Assembly: GCA_030077755.1 (NCBI GenBank)
Contig: JAQJZZ010000010.1
Span: 1 to 64,000, forward strand
Reading direction: 5' to 3'
DNA: 64,000 nucleotides
DNA from: Filosporella fistucella
Taxonomy: Eukaryota; Ascomycota; Leotiomycetes; Helotiales
Part shown: positions 19,201-30,635 of the stretch, piece after piece
Position numbering within the stretch: position 1 is the first letter of the stretch
Layout of the letters: each line of letters opens with the position of its first letter
The notes under the pieces: model-generated
What the model was told of the DNA's origin: nothing
The model's input: the letters and a program-made list of their open reading frames with translations, nothing else
The model's database searches: none
Position numbers and translations under genes: made by a program

Positions 19201-22200
19201 TTTGGTGTGATTTGAAATGGTCGCCGTTAATAATATTTATTAATTGTCGCCCTTAGAGTCTTTATATTTAGATTTATTTGAGTTATCTGACCCTTCCGAG
19301 CTGTCGCTATTGCTATCGTCTTATGCAATAGGGTCTATTATAACAAATCCTTCTCTTCTTTAAATAAACCTCTTTAGCCTATTTCCTGCAAATAATCCCT
19401 ATAATTGAATATTATCTAGCTCTTTTAGCTTGAAATATCCTTTTATATTATTTGCTAAGGTGATTCGATAGGGTCCCCTCTATCGGTATTTGAGTTTAGT
19501 ATTTAAAGATATATTAATTGCCTTTTTTATATTAAGAATTAGAATAATGTCATTGACTTTAAGGCTATGTGTTTATAATTTGTGAGTTTTATTAAATGCT
19601 TCCTTTCCTAATTCCCTAATTCTTCTTTTTCTTAAGGTGATTTCTTTTATGTCTTTATCTCTTAATTCTAGCTATCTTGCTCATATAGCCAGAAGATTAG
19701 CTCGTGTTCTTATTTTCTTTTAATCTAGCATTCTCTAAATGGGATGTTATGTCTCTATTAGAAGAATTGCTTCCTTTTTATAGAGTAAAAAGAATGGTAT
19801 AATACCGGTTAGTCCGTGTATACTAATTCGGCATGCTAATAGGATTAAATGAAATTTCTTGGTTTATCTTTATATCCCTCCTCCTATTATTTTTGCTAGC
19901 GATTCTAGAATATCCTTATGTCCCCTCTTAATTATTCCGTTTGCTTTTGAGTTATATGCTAAAATCTATACTCTTTTAATTTTATACTTCTTAATAAACT
20001 CCGTAGCAATACCCTTGTTTTCTGGACCTCCATCTATTATAAATCTCCCAAAAATCCCATGCCTATAGATAATGTCCTCCTAGATGAATTTTGCTATTAA
20101 AGCGGCGTCTGCTTTTGCCAAGGCTCTTCCTTTTAGCTAGCTAGATAAATCATCTTTTACTAAAATGAAGAACTTCTTACCGTTATTATTTAGCATATAG
20201 ACCACGTTAAGACCTACTTTTTGCCATATGCCAATTGTCTAAGTTGCATAAAGTGGCTTATTATACTTTAACCCTAATCTCATCTAATATTCTTTATAGC
20301 TTATGCAAAAGGCTTTATAATTAGTAAATGCACCACTCCACCAAAATCTACTCGCGGATTTATGATATGTCTCTTCTTTTTCATAATGACCACCCTTAAT
20401 ATGATATTCCGATATGACTTGGTTCCTCTTTTTAGCTCTATCCACGATTAATTTTATTAGGACATCCCTAGAGGCTCTCTTATAAAGTTGCTAATCTCTA
20501 ATGACGAAATCCAAGGCTTTATTCTTAAAGATTTTAAATTATAATATAGTTATACCGCCCGGATTTTAGAGTATTATAAGGAAGAAAGCAATTATTTGAG
20601 ATTCAGGTAAATAGGATCTATCTAGGTATTACTTTTGAGCCAATGCTATATTATATACTAATATATGATAAATTCTTGCGTTAATCCAGTTATTTAGGTC
20701 TTCTTCATTTTCTCTTTCCTCTTTATCTCCTAGGAAAATTGGTCTTTTTAATAGGCCGTTTGTAGCAGTATTCTTGGTTCCTAAAATATGTCTAATTTTA
20801 AAGTCCATTAGTCTTATCTAAGCTATCTAGCGTATGAGTATTGCTCCTGGCAAGTTAGATGCGGCTCCATTTAGCTACGCTACTAGAACTATAGCGTCTA
20901 TTTCTAGGATAAAATGCACTCCGTATAGATCTCCTCTCATTTTCTTTATGGCTTTTAAGGCACCTCTGCATTCTCGTTTGGTGGCATTATAGTTTTATTT
21001 AGCTAAAGACTAGAGTCCGCTTTCATATCTGCTTAAATGTTTATTTTTATCTTCGTTGAGCTATTAAAGTATAGCACCCTATCCTTTTAGACTAGCATCC
21101 ACTATTAAAATAATCTTTCCTAAGTCCTTCCCGTACCTTATTTTTATTAAGGCTAGTGCCGATATTAGCGCATATTAAATTATGAGAAGCGCATCTTTTT
21201 AAGGTTACTCCCACTTAAAGTCCACTCCTTTTTTCATTAGAGAATATATCGGTTTTACGATTTTAGCATAGTCTTTGACCCAAATATGGTAGAAAACACA
21301 AATGCCCATAAATGCTCTAGCTTCTATGACATTATCGCATTTCGACCATTTTAAAATTTTATCGATTTTAGCTATTTCTAGGTATCTCCCTTTTAAATCG
21401 GTGATATAGCCAACAATTTTTAAGCCTGGCATATAGAATTGTGATTTGATTTTAATGGTCGCTCTAGCTCTTTCTAATCTTTCCATTACCAGGTCCAAGT
21501 TCTAAAGATATTCTAATATAAAACGTTTAATTCCTGGCGCTACTTCTTTATTATTATAAAAGGAATATGATCCTTTTACTCCGATGTTATCCATATATAA
21601 TAGCGCGATATGTAGCACGCAATTAAGCAAAATCTTATAAATTACTTTATAAAACTATGCAATCGAGTTGGTATTACCTTAAGGGAGTCTTATTAACCTA
21701 ATAAGTCCGATTGGGGTGTATATAATAGTCATATCTCTATCCCTAAAATCTAATAACATTTGATTATAGCCAGAAAATAAGTCTATTAATAATGCCATTA
21801 TTATTCTTACGAATTCTTTTAAGAACTAGTCTATATTTGGTGGAATATTCGTATCCCTAATTATGACTTAATTCATTTTAATTGCCGCTATAATGAGTTG
21901 ATAGCTCTTCTTTTCCTTCTTTATTACCAAGAACCACTTATTTTTATACGGACCATAATATTATTTTATTACTCCTCTACGCATTTTATCTCTTAGCATC
22001 TTAATGACTTCTTCGTTAAGCGCTTTCGGCATTAGAAATGAGCTTTCTTGCCATGCTTAGTGAGGAATGGTCTTAATTCTAAGTGGTGGTGTGATATTTA
22101 AAGTAATAATTCCTATTTTTATCTAATTAAATGTAATAGCTTCCTCATGATTTATAAGTATTTGCATGAGTAACCTTCTTTCTTCGTTTATAATAATCTT

Positions 22201-23250
22201 TCCCACTATTATCTGCTCTATCCTTTTTATTATAAGTCTGCTTCCTGGTGTGCTGGTTACGAATTTTCCTAATATCTAATCGTTAAATTCACCTGTCTTA
22301 ATATTTGGCTTCTCATCTTTTAATTTTTCAAGCCAATTAATCAATTCTCCTAGATTCGTCCTATTAAAATCTCCTAAGCTCACTGGTTAAACCTTATTGG
22401 CGACTTTTTTATATGTTATATTAACCTTAAATGGTCTTTAGGGGTAGCGTTAACTTGGATTACCTTCTTTTCTTTCTTTAATAATAATAATAAAATCATT
22501 TACTCTAGTAACTCTATCTATTTATATTATATATATATTAAATTTTGCGTATAATTCCCTTTTTGTGTTTTTCTTCTTTTCCTTCCATTTATTACGTCGC
22601 TTCGACCTTGAATTATTACTCTGCTCTCCATTACTTTAAGAGCTATGATGTGTTAATCCTAGGCTTTTAACCTCACTAACTTGTAACCCGTTTTATAAAT
22701 TAGCTAAACTTTTCCCGTTATCTCTACTTCTTTGGCGCTAGCATACTCAATTTCATCTCTAGCAACTATAACCGTTTTTATTACTCCTTAAATGTCTATA
22801 AAGCAGGCTTGCACGATCCCTCCTCCTAGATAATAAAAGTTAAACTTCGTCTCTAGCAAGTATGGCATTCCTAAAAGAATCTCCTTCTAATAATAAGAGA
22901 CTACCTAGAAGTCGATATAATAGATAATACCTCCGGTATTAATGGGGACATTCTTAATAAAGCCTATAAATGGTCTATTCTTATTATTAATAGTCGAATA
23001 GGTCATTTATCTTTTTGTCTCTAGTATTATGAGTTTTGCTTCTTCTGCCCAGTTTCTTCCTATAATATTAACCTTTGCTCCTATGTCAAGAATTGCTATG
23101 ACCTTGATTTTATTATTAATCGAGACTTCTACTTTCGGTATTCTTATTGCCAATGCTAGGCACCTTTAAATAATGGAACCTATTTTAATAGCATTAACTT
23201 TAAGAGTAGCTGCTTTCCCAAATCTTTTTAGCATTTAATTTTTAGTTTCT
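19200..23250 (-). pseudogene. pol: pol remnants of the second element
   Basis: Minus-strand fragments in the order expected for gypsy pol: protease near 23,050-23,110 (AILDIGAKVNIIGRNWAEE, with Ile at the Thr/Ser position of the catalytic triplet), RT near 21,720-21,980 (YGPYKNKWFLVIKKEKKSY, then ALLIDLFSGYNQM), the RT-RNase H connection at 21,205-21,498 (IEARAFMGICVFYHIW), and integrase core end near 19,740-19,840 (GLTGIIPFFLLYKKEA). Stops and substitutions are dense throughout, many reading as G-to-A/C-to-T. Not functional. Confidence 0.85.
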
Positions 23251-23899
23251 CCTAGATTTTATAAGATAAAATCATTTCCTCCAGTTTTCGGAATAATATA
23301 TCTTTCCTAAGCCATTTTAAAGACGTTCTCTTAAATAGTATAAATGTTTTATAAACGCATCTCTTTTCCTGAGAAAAGTCGATTAATGGCTTCCACTCTT
23401 GCTTCTAGACTAGTATATTAATTAAGGATTCGGTCCCTATTTTTCTTTATTCCTTAATTTAAGGCTCTTCTGGGTTTCTTAACTATTAGCTTAATGACTT
23501 CATCTTTTAACTCAATTGCAATTTCCTCCATTTTAATATCCCCTTAAGAATCTTGCTATTATAATTGGCTTTTATTAATTATGATTATATTAGACTCTTT
23601 TAATTCCTCATTATCCTTAATGCTTAGGCGCTATGGAATGATATCATAGTTTTATTCTCTTGCTATTTTTCCTAGATTAATCCTTGGCTTTAAGACTTTC
23701 TTAGCCACCTTTATTGCATTCTTAAAATGCATAGTAGGCTTCCTAGTTCTAGCAACTATACTTGACATTACTTCCACGTTTGCTAAGTCCTCTTTTACTT
23801 CTAAGTCTAATTTTACTAGCGGCGACCATCCGGAAAGCTAGATCTTTTTAACTCCCGCTAGCCTCTCTGGTTAAAGAATGAAGGTTGGTTATAATAATG

Positions 23900-25277
23900 G
23901 TGCAGGTGGTTGGTAGCCTATAAAGGAGGTAGGTTATTATAAACGTGCTCCTTATATATTAAAATGTAGTGGCTCTATTAGTTATCTAAACACTTAAGTA
24001 TTTATACGTCTTATATCTACGTTCTTATTTAGATTTATGCCATTTATCGCTAGTCGAATAGTAGCTACCTAATTCTGGTCTCTTCTTTTCCTTAGTGGTT
24101 AAGCTCTTGCTCTTCTCGGACCGAGTGCAATTTTGCCGAAGTCATTAGAGTGGATTGTGCTTATAGTTATTATATAAAGGTATATAGGACATTTATCCCT
24201 AAACCTATGCTACTCTATTCCGAATTTCCTATTATAGAAGTTGCAGGTGATATCCTAACTTCCATAGACTCTAATAGCATTGATAGAAACATTATTTAAG
24301 AGGTCGATATTATTGTTATATCTTAAGTCCTAATAGGAATATCCATTATACTTATTCCTATATATAAGATATTAAGCTCTTGCTTTTCTTCCAAATTCTA
24401 GATTATAATTCTCGCTATCTAATCTCTTTTCCACTCTCATATTCCTAATCTTTAAACGTTTAAAATCTAACGCAAGTGCCTTTAACTTTGCGTCTATATT
24501 AGTTATTTAAGAGAATATTATCGGCGGATTAATGGCTAATATTATAGGTGGTTTTGGATTATTGAGCTATTTAACCATAGATATTATCTCTTCTTTATAG
24601 CTTGCTATTAGGTTTTTCTAAAGTTCCTAAACCTCTAAGCTATATCCAGTATTCGTAGAATTCTTGGCGTACTCTCTAAATTGGCTATATTTATTATAAG
24701 ACTCCGGTTTATTATAATTAACCTAATACTTATTAATGATCTTTTCCCTTATGGACTTAGGCAAGCCGATAAGTAGGAATTTCCCTTAATTAGCATGACT
24801 CAAGATACCCTTTATAACTAGCTCTCCTGATATAATATGGAATTCCCTAAGAAATGCTTTAAGATCGATAGATTTGCGTTTAACCCTAACGAATTGTTTA
24901 AGGAAGGTAATAGATATTTTGAGTTATTTAGGGTTAGAGTTAGCGAATTCTTCATGGATTATAAGAGCGAATTTAGCATATGATTTCTTATTAAGGTACT
25001 TAGATAGGCCTTTGATTTATTATCGTCTAATCTAATTAGCATATCTTAGGAGCCTCTGGATTTTATTGGCTTCTAAGATTCCATAGTCATTATACGTTTC
25101 TTTAAAATAACGTGTGAATTCTTTAGCATAAGTTCTATTAAAGTATGGCATGCCTTTACTCCCTGGTGCTAGCATAGGGCCAAAGTAATTAATAATGTTA
25201 GGGGTAATAGCTGGAGGTGCTTTAGACTTATTATTATCCACTAGTGCCGACGTGTCCGTTTTAATAGTATTATCCAT
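23900..25277 (-). pseudogene. gag: gag remnant of the second element
   Basis: An ATG at 25,277 starts MDNTIKTDTSALVDNNK and leads to GMPYFNRTYAKEFTRYFKET, NDYGILEANKIQRLLRYAN, which parallels the Gag block of the first element (PYFEGYN..EFLERF, KIKRLPRYYA). The frame is broken after 25,032 and only AT-rich fragments follow leftward. The lower limit is approximate. Confidence 0.7.
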
Positions 25278-25931
25278 TTTGAGAGTTCCTATGCTATTTC
25301 TGGCAAATATAATTATCGGTTTTGTGATAAATATATTAAATAATAGTTCTAATATTGGGAATAAGGCTATTATATCTTATATCTTTTTTGTTAAATAATG
25401 ATTTTTTTAAATGTGGGTATTAAGCTTATAAAGAGTCTGGTTTAATTCCCCTATTCCTTCCCCTAAAATCTCCTTATATTCTAGGAATAATACCCCTTTT
25501 TTTAATATTTGAAAATATTTCGCCGGGATATTTAAAAGGATCTCTGCCAATTTAAGCCATAAGTTATAGAATGCAATATAAACTCTAATATATCTTAGAA
25601 TGGTCTAATATATTAATTCCTTTATTAGACTCTAGGTTTTAGATAGTCTTGGAAGGTCTAATCCCCCATATAACTTATCTCGGTCGTCGATTGCATATGG
25701 AATTGCAGAGTTTTTAGAGGCGTTTTGCGGTAAGAGCTTTTTCTCCGATATTATCGTAATAAGCTTAGACCTTTAAATATTCTTAGGGTCTCTGGCATAG
25801 CCCACATTTTGTTTATGTTATAGCATCTTGTAAATATTGATAGCTTTAAAGCTTCTATTCCTATGGCTAGAAATTATATAAATAAATTTCTCATAATGGA
25901 AGGGTGTATGGAGATAGAGCCTTCGGTTTTT
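25278..25931 (-). other. 5' leader of the second element
   Basis: AT-rich sequence between the Gag start and the primer-binding site, with no believable frame. Its length, about 650 bp, is similar to the distance from LTR to the Gag block in the first element. Confidence 0.5.
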
Positions 25932-25951
25932 CTCCCTGCGTAGGTCACTAA
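25932..25951 (-). other. tRNA primer-binding site of the second element
   Basis: Minus strand TTAGTGACCTACGCAGGGAG directly after the LTR. It is identical to the first element's site except for one G-to-A change in the TGG. Confidence 0.75.
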
Positions 25952-26148
25952 TGTAAATAGAACCACAAATAATATAAATAATAAAAAGGGTAAGCAGCTG
26001 GTGGTCTTTAGTAATTATGGCATTATTGTCTAAGTCTCTAAGTATAGAAGGTCGAGCCCTGGAATGATATAACAAAACACTAGAAAATAGCCGAACACGT
26101 GCCACACGTGACTAGTATAATAAACACTGATTTCAGAGCCCTTTTACA
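25952..26148 (-). repeat. 5' LTR of the second element (right copy)
   Basis: 197 bp, TG...CA intact. It carries the same pair of CACGTG boxes (26,096-26,101 and 26,105-26,110). Ordinary-composition DNA begins immediately to the right, so the LTR marks the edge of the decayed block. Confidence 0.94.
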
Positions 26149-26355
26149 ATACCAAGTAGCAACCGTTACATGGGTCTAAGCTTGCCAATGTTTATTAATA
26201 TGACGTGCCATCGTTATAGGTTTACGGCGACATGGTCCAAGTTTTAATCTAATCTCGCAAACATCTTGCAACGCAATAAATTTTCTCATATCGATGCTCC
26301 TAATACCGAAGTCTTCCAAGTTTATACCATTAAAGGATACATGTAAACAAGAAAT

Positions 26356-28650
26356 CTACTGGTATCCTATCAATGTTCTCAATCCATTGCTGGTACTTGA
26401 GAAATGATTGGCCCCTGCATGTACGGCACAGTCAGGACAGCCAAAAACTATACGATTGAGGAACGAGCTTTGTCCAGCAAGGAAGAGAGTCCACGGCGTG
26501 TCGTTTGCTACTTGAACATAGATGTGGTGCCTCGGCTCCTGGTTCGTTTTGCATCTTGGAGTGACACTTGGGTGTCTGAAGTAGGTGGCTGGCGACATAT
26601 TAATCACCTTCTGGGCGGGTAGTCCGTCCGATGCCTGATGTTGTCCTGTACGTTCTTCTCTGAAACTACATGCTTGAAATGGTTGTCCTTCAGCATCATG
26701 CCAACTCAGTGCTAGAGTAACCAGGATATCATGAATTCCGACATGACCAAGCGATTCTCCCTCGAGTCTGCCGCATACAGAAATTTCTGGCTCCCCAAAG
26801 CCAAATGGTGGTCTCTCGAGACTTATGTAGAGGGGCTTATCTGGGTAATCTGGCATTGCTGATCCCAGAATGATGGAGTGAACTTCGCCATGAGCAAGTG
26901 TCTGTCCTTCCAGGTCTCTTTCTTCTTGAGTCACCATCTCTTCAAGGAAATCCTTCGAGAATCCGATTGCTCCTGGGAGTCCTATGGGACAGCAGATTGC
27001 ACCAGTTCGACGAGTGGGAAGATTCGCGATGAATTTGTCAACGCATCGGATATCCAAAATAGACTGCTCAAGAGGCTTGTCCATCGACAAGAGTAGGTTA
27101 GGCAGTATGGCATACCTCCCATTACGCCAGCCCACCACCACCTGAGAATCGGGCTGCTGTTGCACATTGTTTGTTACATTTAAATCTCCGTGGCCCCATC
27201 CTGCGCCTTCTGGGAACTCCTTCGCGCAATGAATTGCTGCAAGTGCTTCGATCACCCTGGACATCCCACATCCACCACTCAATATAGCATCTACCTCGCC
27301 ACATAGCCATCTGATGTTCGACATGTCGGACAAATCAAGGTTCGTGGAGTGCTGAAGTGATGCAAAGTCCTCGCCTCCTATGGTTCCAAGAACCGCCAAA
27401 CAGATTGATGCTGTTACCACTTGAACTCGATGGAACTCTCTGGTATGATCTATGAAACCCCGCGGACGTATTTTCTTCTTTGATAATGCAGCCTTGAGAT
27501 ACTTTTCGCTTGATACCCTGTGGTAAAGTGTCGAAACTTGGTCTACAGACTCTGGAAAGAAAATTGTGGCTATGCGAGTAGCTGTAGGAGATGGCGAAGA
27601 TCGTGACTTTGTCCATACAGGGTACGCTTGTATCTCTTCTCGTTCTGCATCAATGTGTACCCATCGAAATTTCAGCGAGTCTTCAAGCGTTGACTTTATA
27701 TCATCGAAGTCTTCTTGAAATGTTTCATGTGGATAATCGCAATCCTGGACTAAGGAGTTCCACAGCATTGCTCCAACAGTGTCCCACTTGTAATGAGTAA
27801 CTAGGCCACAACTAAGGGCCTTGAAAAGGCTATCGTCCATAAGATCATCCGTGTCAGAAGCTCCACCAGTTACAAGAACAAGAGTCCTATGCAGGCTGGG
27901 GCGCCCTCCAACCCCATCCCAGATGGTAGTCTCTCCTATTATATATCCTACGGCTCGGAGGCATTCTGCAATCCGCGCAACCGCACTACTCCTGGTGTAG
28001 TAAGGATCTCGGATATCTTGAGCAAGCCACCTCAAGAATCCATTGATTAGAGGACCATCCGTTGGCTTCTGAAAATCTTGAAGCTTCGGATGCGAGACAC
28101 CTCTCAGCCCTGTGCTGCCTCTAAATCTAGAAATTGCGTTTTGGAACTTCTCCGGCAGGTGATGGATCGCTCCCTCGTTCAAGATAGCGGGGTGGTTGTC
28201 ATTCAAGAAAGTATGCAATGCTTCCTTCGACCCCGGATATTTCCGAAGCCCTTGCTTGAATAGCGCATCTATGAAAAACTCCATGAAGATGTTGATTGCG
28301 TGCTGTGGCTTCATGGTGAAAGCCAGCGCGCAAAAAGTCATCCCCACCAACTTCGAGCTTAGTGTTGGACCAAAAGCCTCGTCTTCAGGTAATCCGATAG
28401 TTTCAAGTCCATTTTGGCCGAGAATCTGACAAGATGCTAGACCAGGCTCGATAGCTTTGAAGATTTCCTGCATTTTCTTCTCCTCCGATGGTTGTACGCT
28501 CAGCCTGAGAATGGAAAGGATGCCACTGAGACCACCGACCCAGCCCCAGGCGGCGTGGGCAGCCGTAACTGTGGCCACCATGTCCGCTGGACCGATCTGA
28601 ACTTGTTGGATTGCTTTGGCGAACGGCGTTGATACGACTAAAGTCGCCAT
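26356..28650 (-). CDS. Uncharacterised 764-aa protein
   Basis: An intronless frame whose first ATG is at 28,650 (MATLVVSTPFAKAIQQVQIG); the frame is open further upstream but only from a TTG. I do not recognise the family. The N-terminal third is rich in Ala, Gly and hydrophobic helices (AAHAAWGWVGGLSGILSILR), with no clear signal peptide. The C-terminal end has a C-P-D-C pair (FGCPDCAVHAG) in a soluble-looking segment. No Walker, kinase or transposase motif is seen. Codon use is normal and no stop is RIP-like, so it appears intact although only about 200 bp from the edge of the decayed repeat block. It is the gene closest to the telomere that looks functional. Confidence 0.8.
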   Translation of the reverse strand: MATLVVSTPFAKAIQQVQIGPADMVATVTAAHAAWGWVGGLSGILSILRLSVQPSEEKKMQEIFKAIEPGLASCQILGQNGLETIGLPEDEAFGPTLSSKLVGMTFCALAFTMKPQHAINIFMEFFIDALFKQGLRKYPGSKEALHTFLNDNHPAILNEGAIHHLPEKFQNAISRFRGSTGLRGVSHPKLQDFQKPTDGPLINGFLRWLAQDIRDPYYTRSSAVARIAECLRAVGYIIGETTIWDGVGGRPSLHRTLVLVTGGASDTDDLMDDSLFKALSCGLVTHYKWDTVGAMLWNSLVQDCDYPHETFQEDFDDIKSTLEDSLKFRWVHIDAEREEIQAYPVWTKSRSSPSPTATRIATIFFPESVDQVSTLYHRVSSEKYLKAALSKKKIRPRGFIDHTREFHRVQVVTASICLAVLGTIGGEDFASLQHSTNLDLSDMSNIRWLCGEVDAILSGGCGMSRVIEALAAIHCAKEFPEGAGWGHGDLNVTNNVQQQPDSQVVVGWRNGRYAILPNLLLSMDKPLEQSILDIRCVDKFIANLPTRRTGAICCPIGLPGAIGFSKDFLEEMVTQEERDLEGQTLAHGEVHSIILGSAMPDYPDKPLYISLERPPFGFGEPEISVCGRLEGESLGHVGIHDILVTLALSWHDAEGQPFQACSFREERTGQHQASDGLPAQKVINMSPATYFRHPSVTPRCKTNQEPRHHIYVQVANDTPWTLFLAGQSSFLNRIVFGCPDCAVHAGANHFSSTSNGLRTLIGYQ

Positions 28651-29180
28651 CTTGGTGAGATTTGGAGTGTGGATTCCGGATTCTGGATTGTGAGGCTTGC
28701 AAAAAGAAGGGTTGATGAGACGAGAAGAAGTCGAAGGATCACGAAGCGTAAGTGACTGAGTCAACTGAGATATGAAAGAAAGAATGGTTCAATTTCTACT
28801 TGAAGATGGAAAGGGCCTTGTTATGACAAGCGCAACCTGGAGTAGCGCAGTAGGGACAGAGGCTCTTATGTGACCTATCTTAGCATTGTGCATAGCAGGA
28901 TTGATGATTAGAAGACCATCCATCGAACCGAGCCGCAGTAGGCACCGAGGTGTATGGCCATTCGATCACAACCTTGTTGTGTTGACAGCCTCACAAGGCC
29001 TTTTCGTCGGAACTACAGTATATTGCATGACGTGGCTTGCATCTGTAGCCAGTGATATTCACTTCGACTACACACCGCGCCCCAAAAGCAATAAGGATGC
29101 TGACGCCCTCCCCTTTTAGTTCCGGGCCTGCATACCAAGATATAAACTTCGTACATGGCCGAAACAACTGAATGCTGGGT
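28651..29180. other. Intergenic region, no gene supported
   Basis: Upstream region of the 764-aa gene. A 77-codon frame at 28,886-29,119 has no start context or motif that convinces me. Confidence 0.55.
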
Positions 29181-29317
29181 GGTTACTTTACATATAATAT
29201 AGCCCGAGCATAACTTAATAATATAATCCTTCCTCTTCTTTTAAACATGAACCTTATTATTTTGGTTATTATATTATTTATCATGCACTTAAATAGCATA
29301 CTTCCTATCCCTTTACA
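29181..29317 (+). repeat. Truncated solo LTR of the first element family
   Basis: About 137 bp align with LTR positions ~70-206 of the 11.6-kb element (TAGCCCGAGCATAACTTAAT is identical; other stretches differ by C-to-T or G-to-A). It ends ...TTTACA followed by ATATG, the same flank as the full element's right end. The first third of the LTR is missing and there is no internal sequence. Confidence 0.85.
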
Positions 29318-29459
29318 ATATGAGCTTATATAATTGAATTCATATATAAGACTTCCCCCTTATAAACTTGGGACCTCCTTACCTCTTAAGCAAAACTTTA
29401 TCAGGAATAACCGTTAGGAATAATCATTAGTAACCCTTCCTTATATCCCATAGCATTAT

Positions 29460-29915
29460 TTATTTTGTAACTAATTCCCCGTTTTCCCATCGAGGTATCG
29501 CATCAACCCGACACAGAGGATAGTCCCAAAATATGCTTGAATCATATTCAGGAAGCATCTCAACATCGCACTCTAACACGCGCCGAGCCAGCAGCACCAC
29601 CTCCTTCTTTGCCTGCTCCTCGGTCATATAAATCCCACCCTTATTCTGCTCCCATGTGAATTCCGTAATTTCAACATTCATGCTACCGCCGCCTTGCTCT
29701 TTGGCGACGTGTAAAATATAGAGTTCGACGCCCGTCAAGCTTCGAGCGAAGTGGATAGTAGTGGGATATTGAGTTGACCAGATGTGCCATTTGTCATCCA
29801 TGTCTTGAGGTTTGAATCCATTCTTCAGCTTCTCAAAATCAGTATTGCTAATGCGCAGCCCCCAAAGCGCTGTGGCAGGCTTCTCCATGCCGTGCGTATG
29901 ATCTGTCATGCGCAT
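29460..29915 (-). CDS. Small conserved-type fungal protein, unknown function (151 aa)
   Basis: A single intact frame from ATG at 29,915 (a second in-frame ATG nine codons on, MEKPATALWG, is equally possible) to TAA at 29,460. The sequence is that of a small soluble protein with no signal peptide or membrane segment: an ALWGLRISNTDFEKLKNGF block, DDKWHIWSTQYP, then a FARSLTGVELYILHV strand pair and a glutamate-rich C-terminal half with the paired cysteines C..DVEMLPEY..C. I recall similar short proteins in other ascomycetes but no assigned function. It sits between a solo LTR and a secreted protein gene and shows no decay. Confidence 0.75.
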   Translation of the reverse strand: MRMTDHTHGMEKPATALWGLRISNTDFEKLKNGFKPQDMDDKWHIWSTQYPTTIHFARSLTGVELYILHVAKEQGGGSMNVEITEFTWEQNKGGIYMTEEQAKKEVVLLARRVLECDVEMLPEYDSSIFWDYPLCRVDAIPRWENGELVTK

Positions 29916-30635
29916 CAGAATTGTAGTGAGTCGATGCTGCTAGATTCTACCTGTTTAATTTTCGAAGGATCGATTGATGCGACAAAAGCCAATTGCAACT
30001 CGAGGTCTCGACACACACGCCAAATGAAGCACTGCCTGCGGCACCTTCGGTATCACAGAAAAGCAGGAGTAAGCTGGCTACCATATAATATGAATGTGGG
30101 CCAGCGGTTAGATATTAGATAGCAGAAATACCGACGTGTTGGGATGTTGGTATATTAGTCGGATTTTGTTGGTTTTCGCTAGGTGAGCTATATTGACCAT
30201 CACGTTATACGAGTTCCTATTAGGTTAAATGCGTTCTCACTTCTCCCACAGAAAAAATATATTGCTGACATGGTTTTAATATCTAGTCAACTAAGCGTAC
30301 GCTATTTCGAGATCAGAGGCCTTCTTAGCCTGAAAGCGGTCTATAGGAAGGTGATGGATATTGTGGGTATTCAACGACGATGCAGCATGCTTGGCCGCAA
30401 ATTATATATACTGCAGTCAGCATGCTAGGATAGAGGAATGACATTGGCTGTGAATAGCGTTTCCTGCTGCATTTAGAATCTTTCTTTTATTGTAGAAATG
30501 GAATGTATATAAGATGATATTGTTCCAAATCGTCTGCTGTTTCCACGAGTCCTTCAAATCTCTGCCATTTGAACATTTCCAAATCCTCCATTTCTACAAT
30601 CTCCCAAGACAGGAACGCAAAGCCACTGTTCCAAG
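29916..30635. other. Intergenic region, divergent promoters
   Basis: 720 bp between two divergently transcribed genes. A TATATAAG word at about 30,506-30,513 lies some 125 bp upstream of the next ATG. No gene is supported. Confidence 0.5.

Larger units (their letters stand above)
16662..26148 (-). mobile_element. Second Ty3/gypsy-type LTR element, minus strand, heavily decayed
   Basis: Two 197-bp direct repeats (16,662-16,858 and 25,952-26,148) with a 4-bp target duplication ATAC (16,658-16,661 and 26,149-26,152) bound 9,487 bp. On the minus strand a primer-binding site follows the right LTR, then Gag, protease, RT, RNase H and integrase remnants run leftward, and a G-rich polypurine tract abuts the left LTR. 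Protein motifs survive only in fragments; stops are dense and AT content is high, much worse than in the first element. About 2.3 kb between integrase and the 3' LTR has no clear content, which may again be extra sequence. The primer site is shared with the first element though the LTRs are unrelated. Confidence 0.92.

Noticed and set aside
28886..29119. 77-codon plus-strand frame
   Set aside because: No motif, no flanking splice support; lies in the promoter region of the 764-aa gene and reads like chance.
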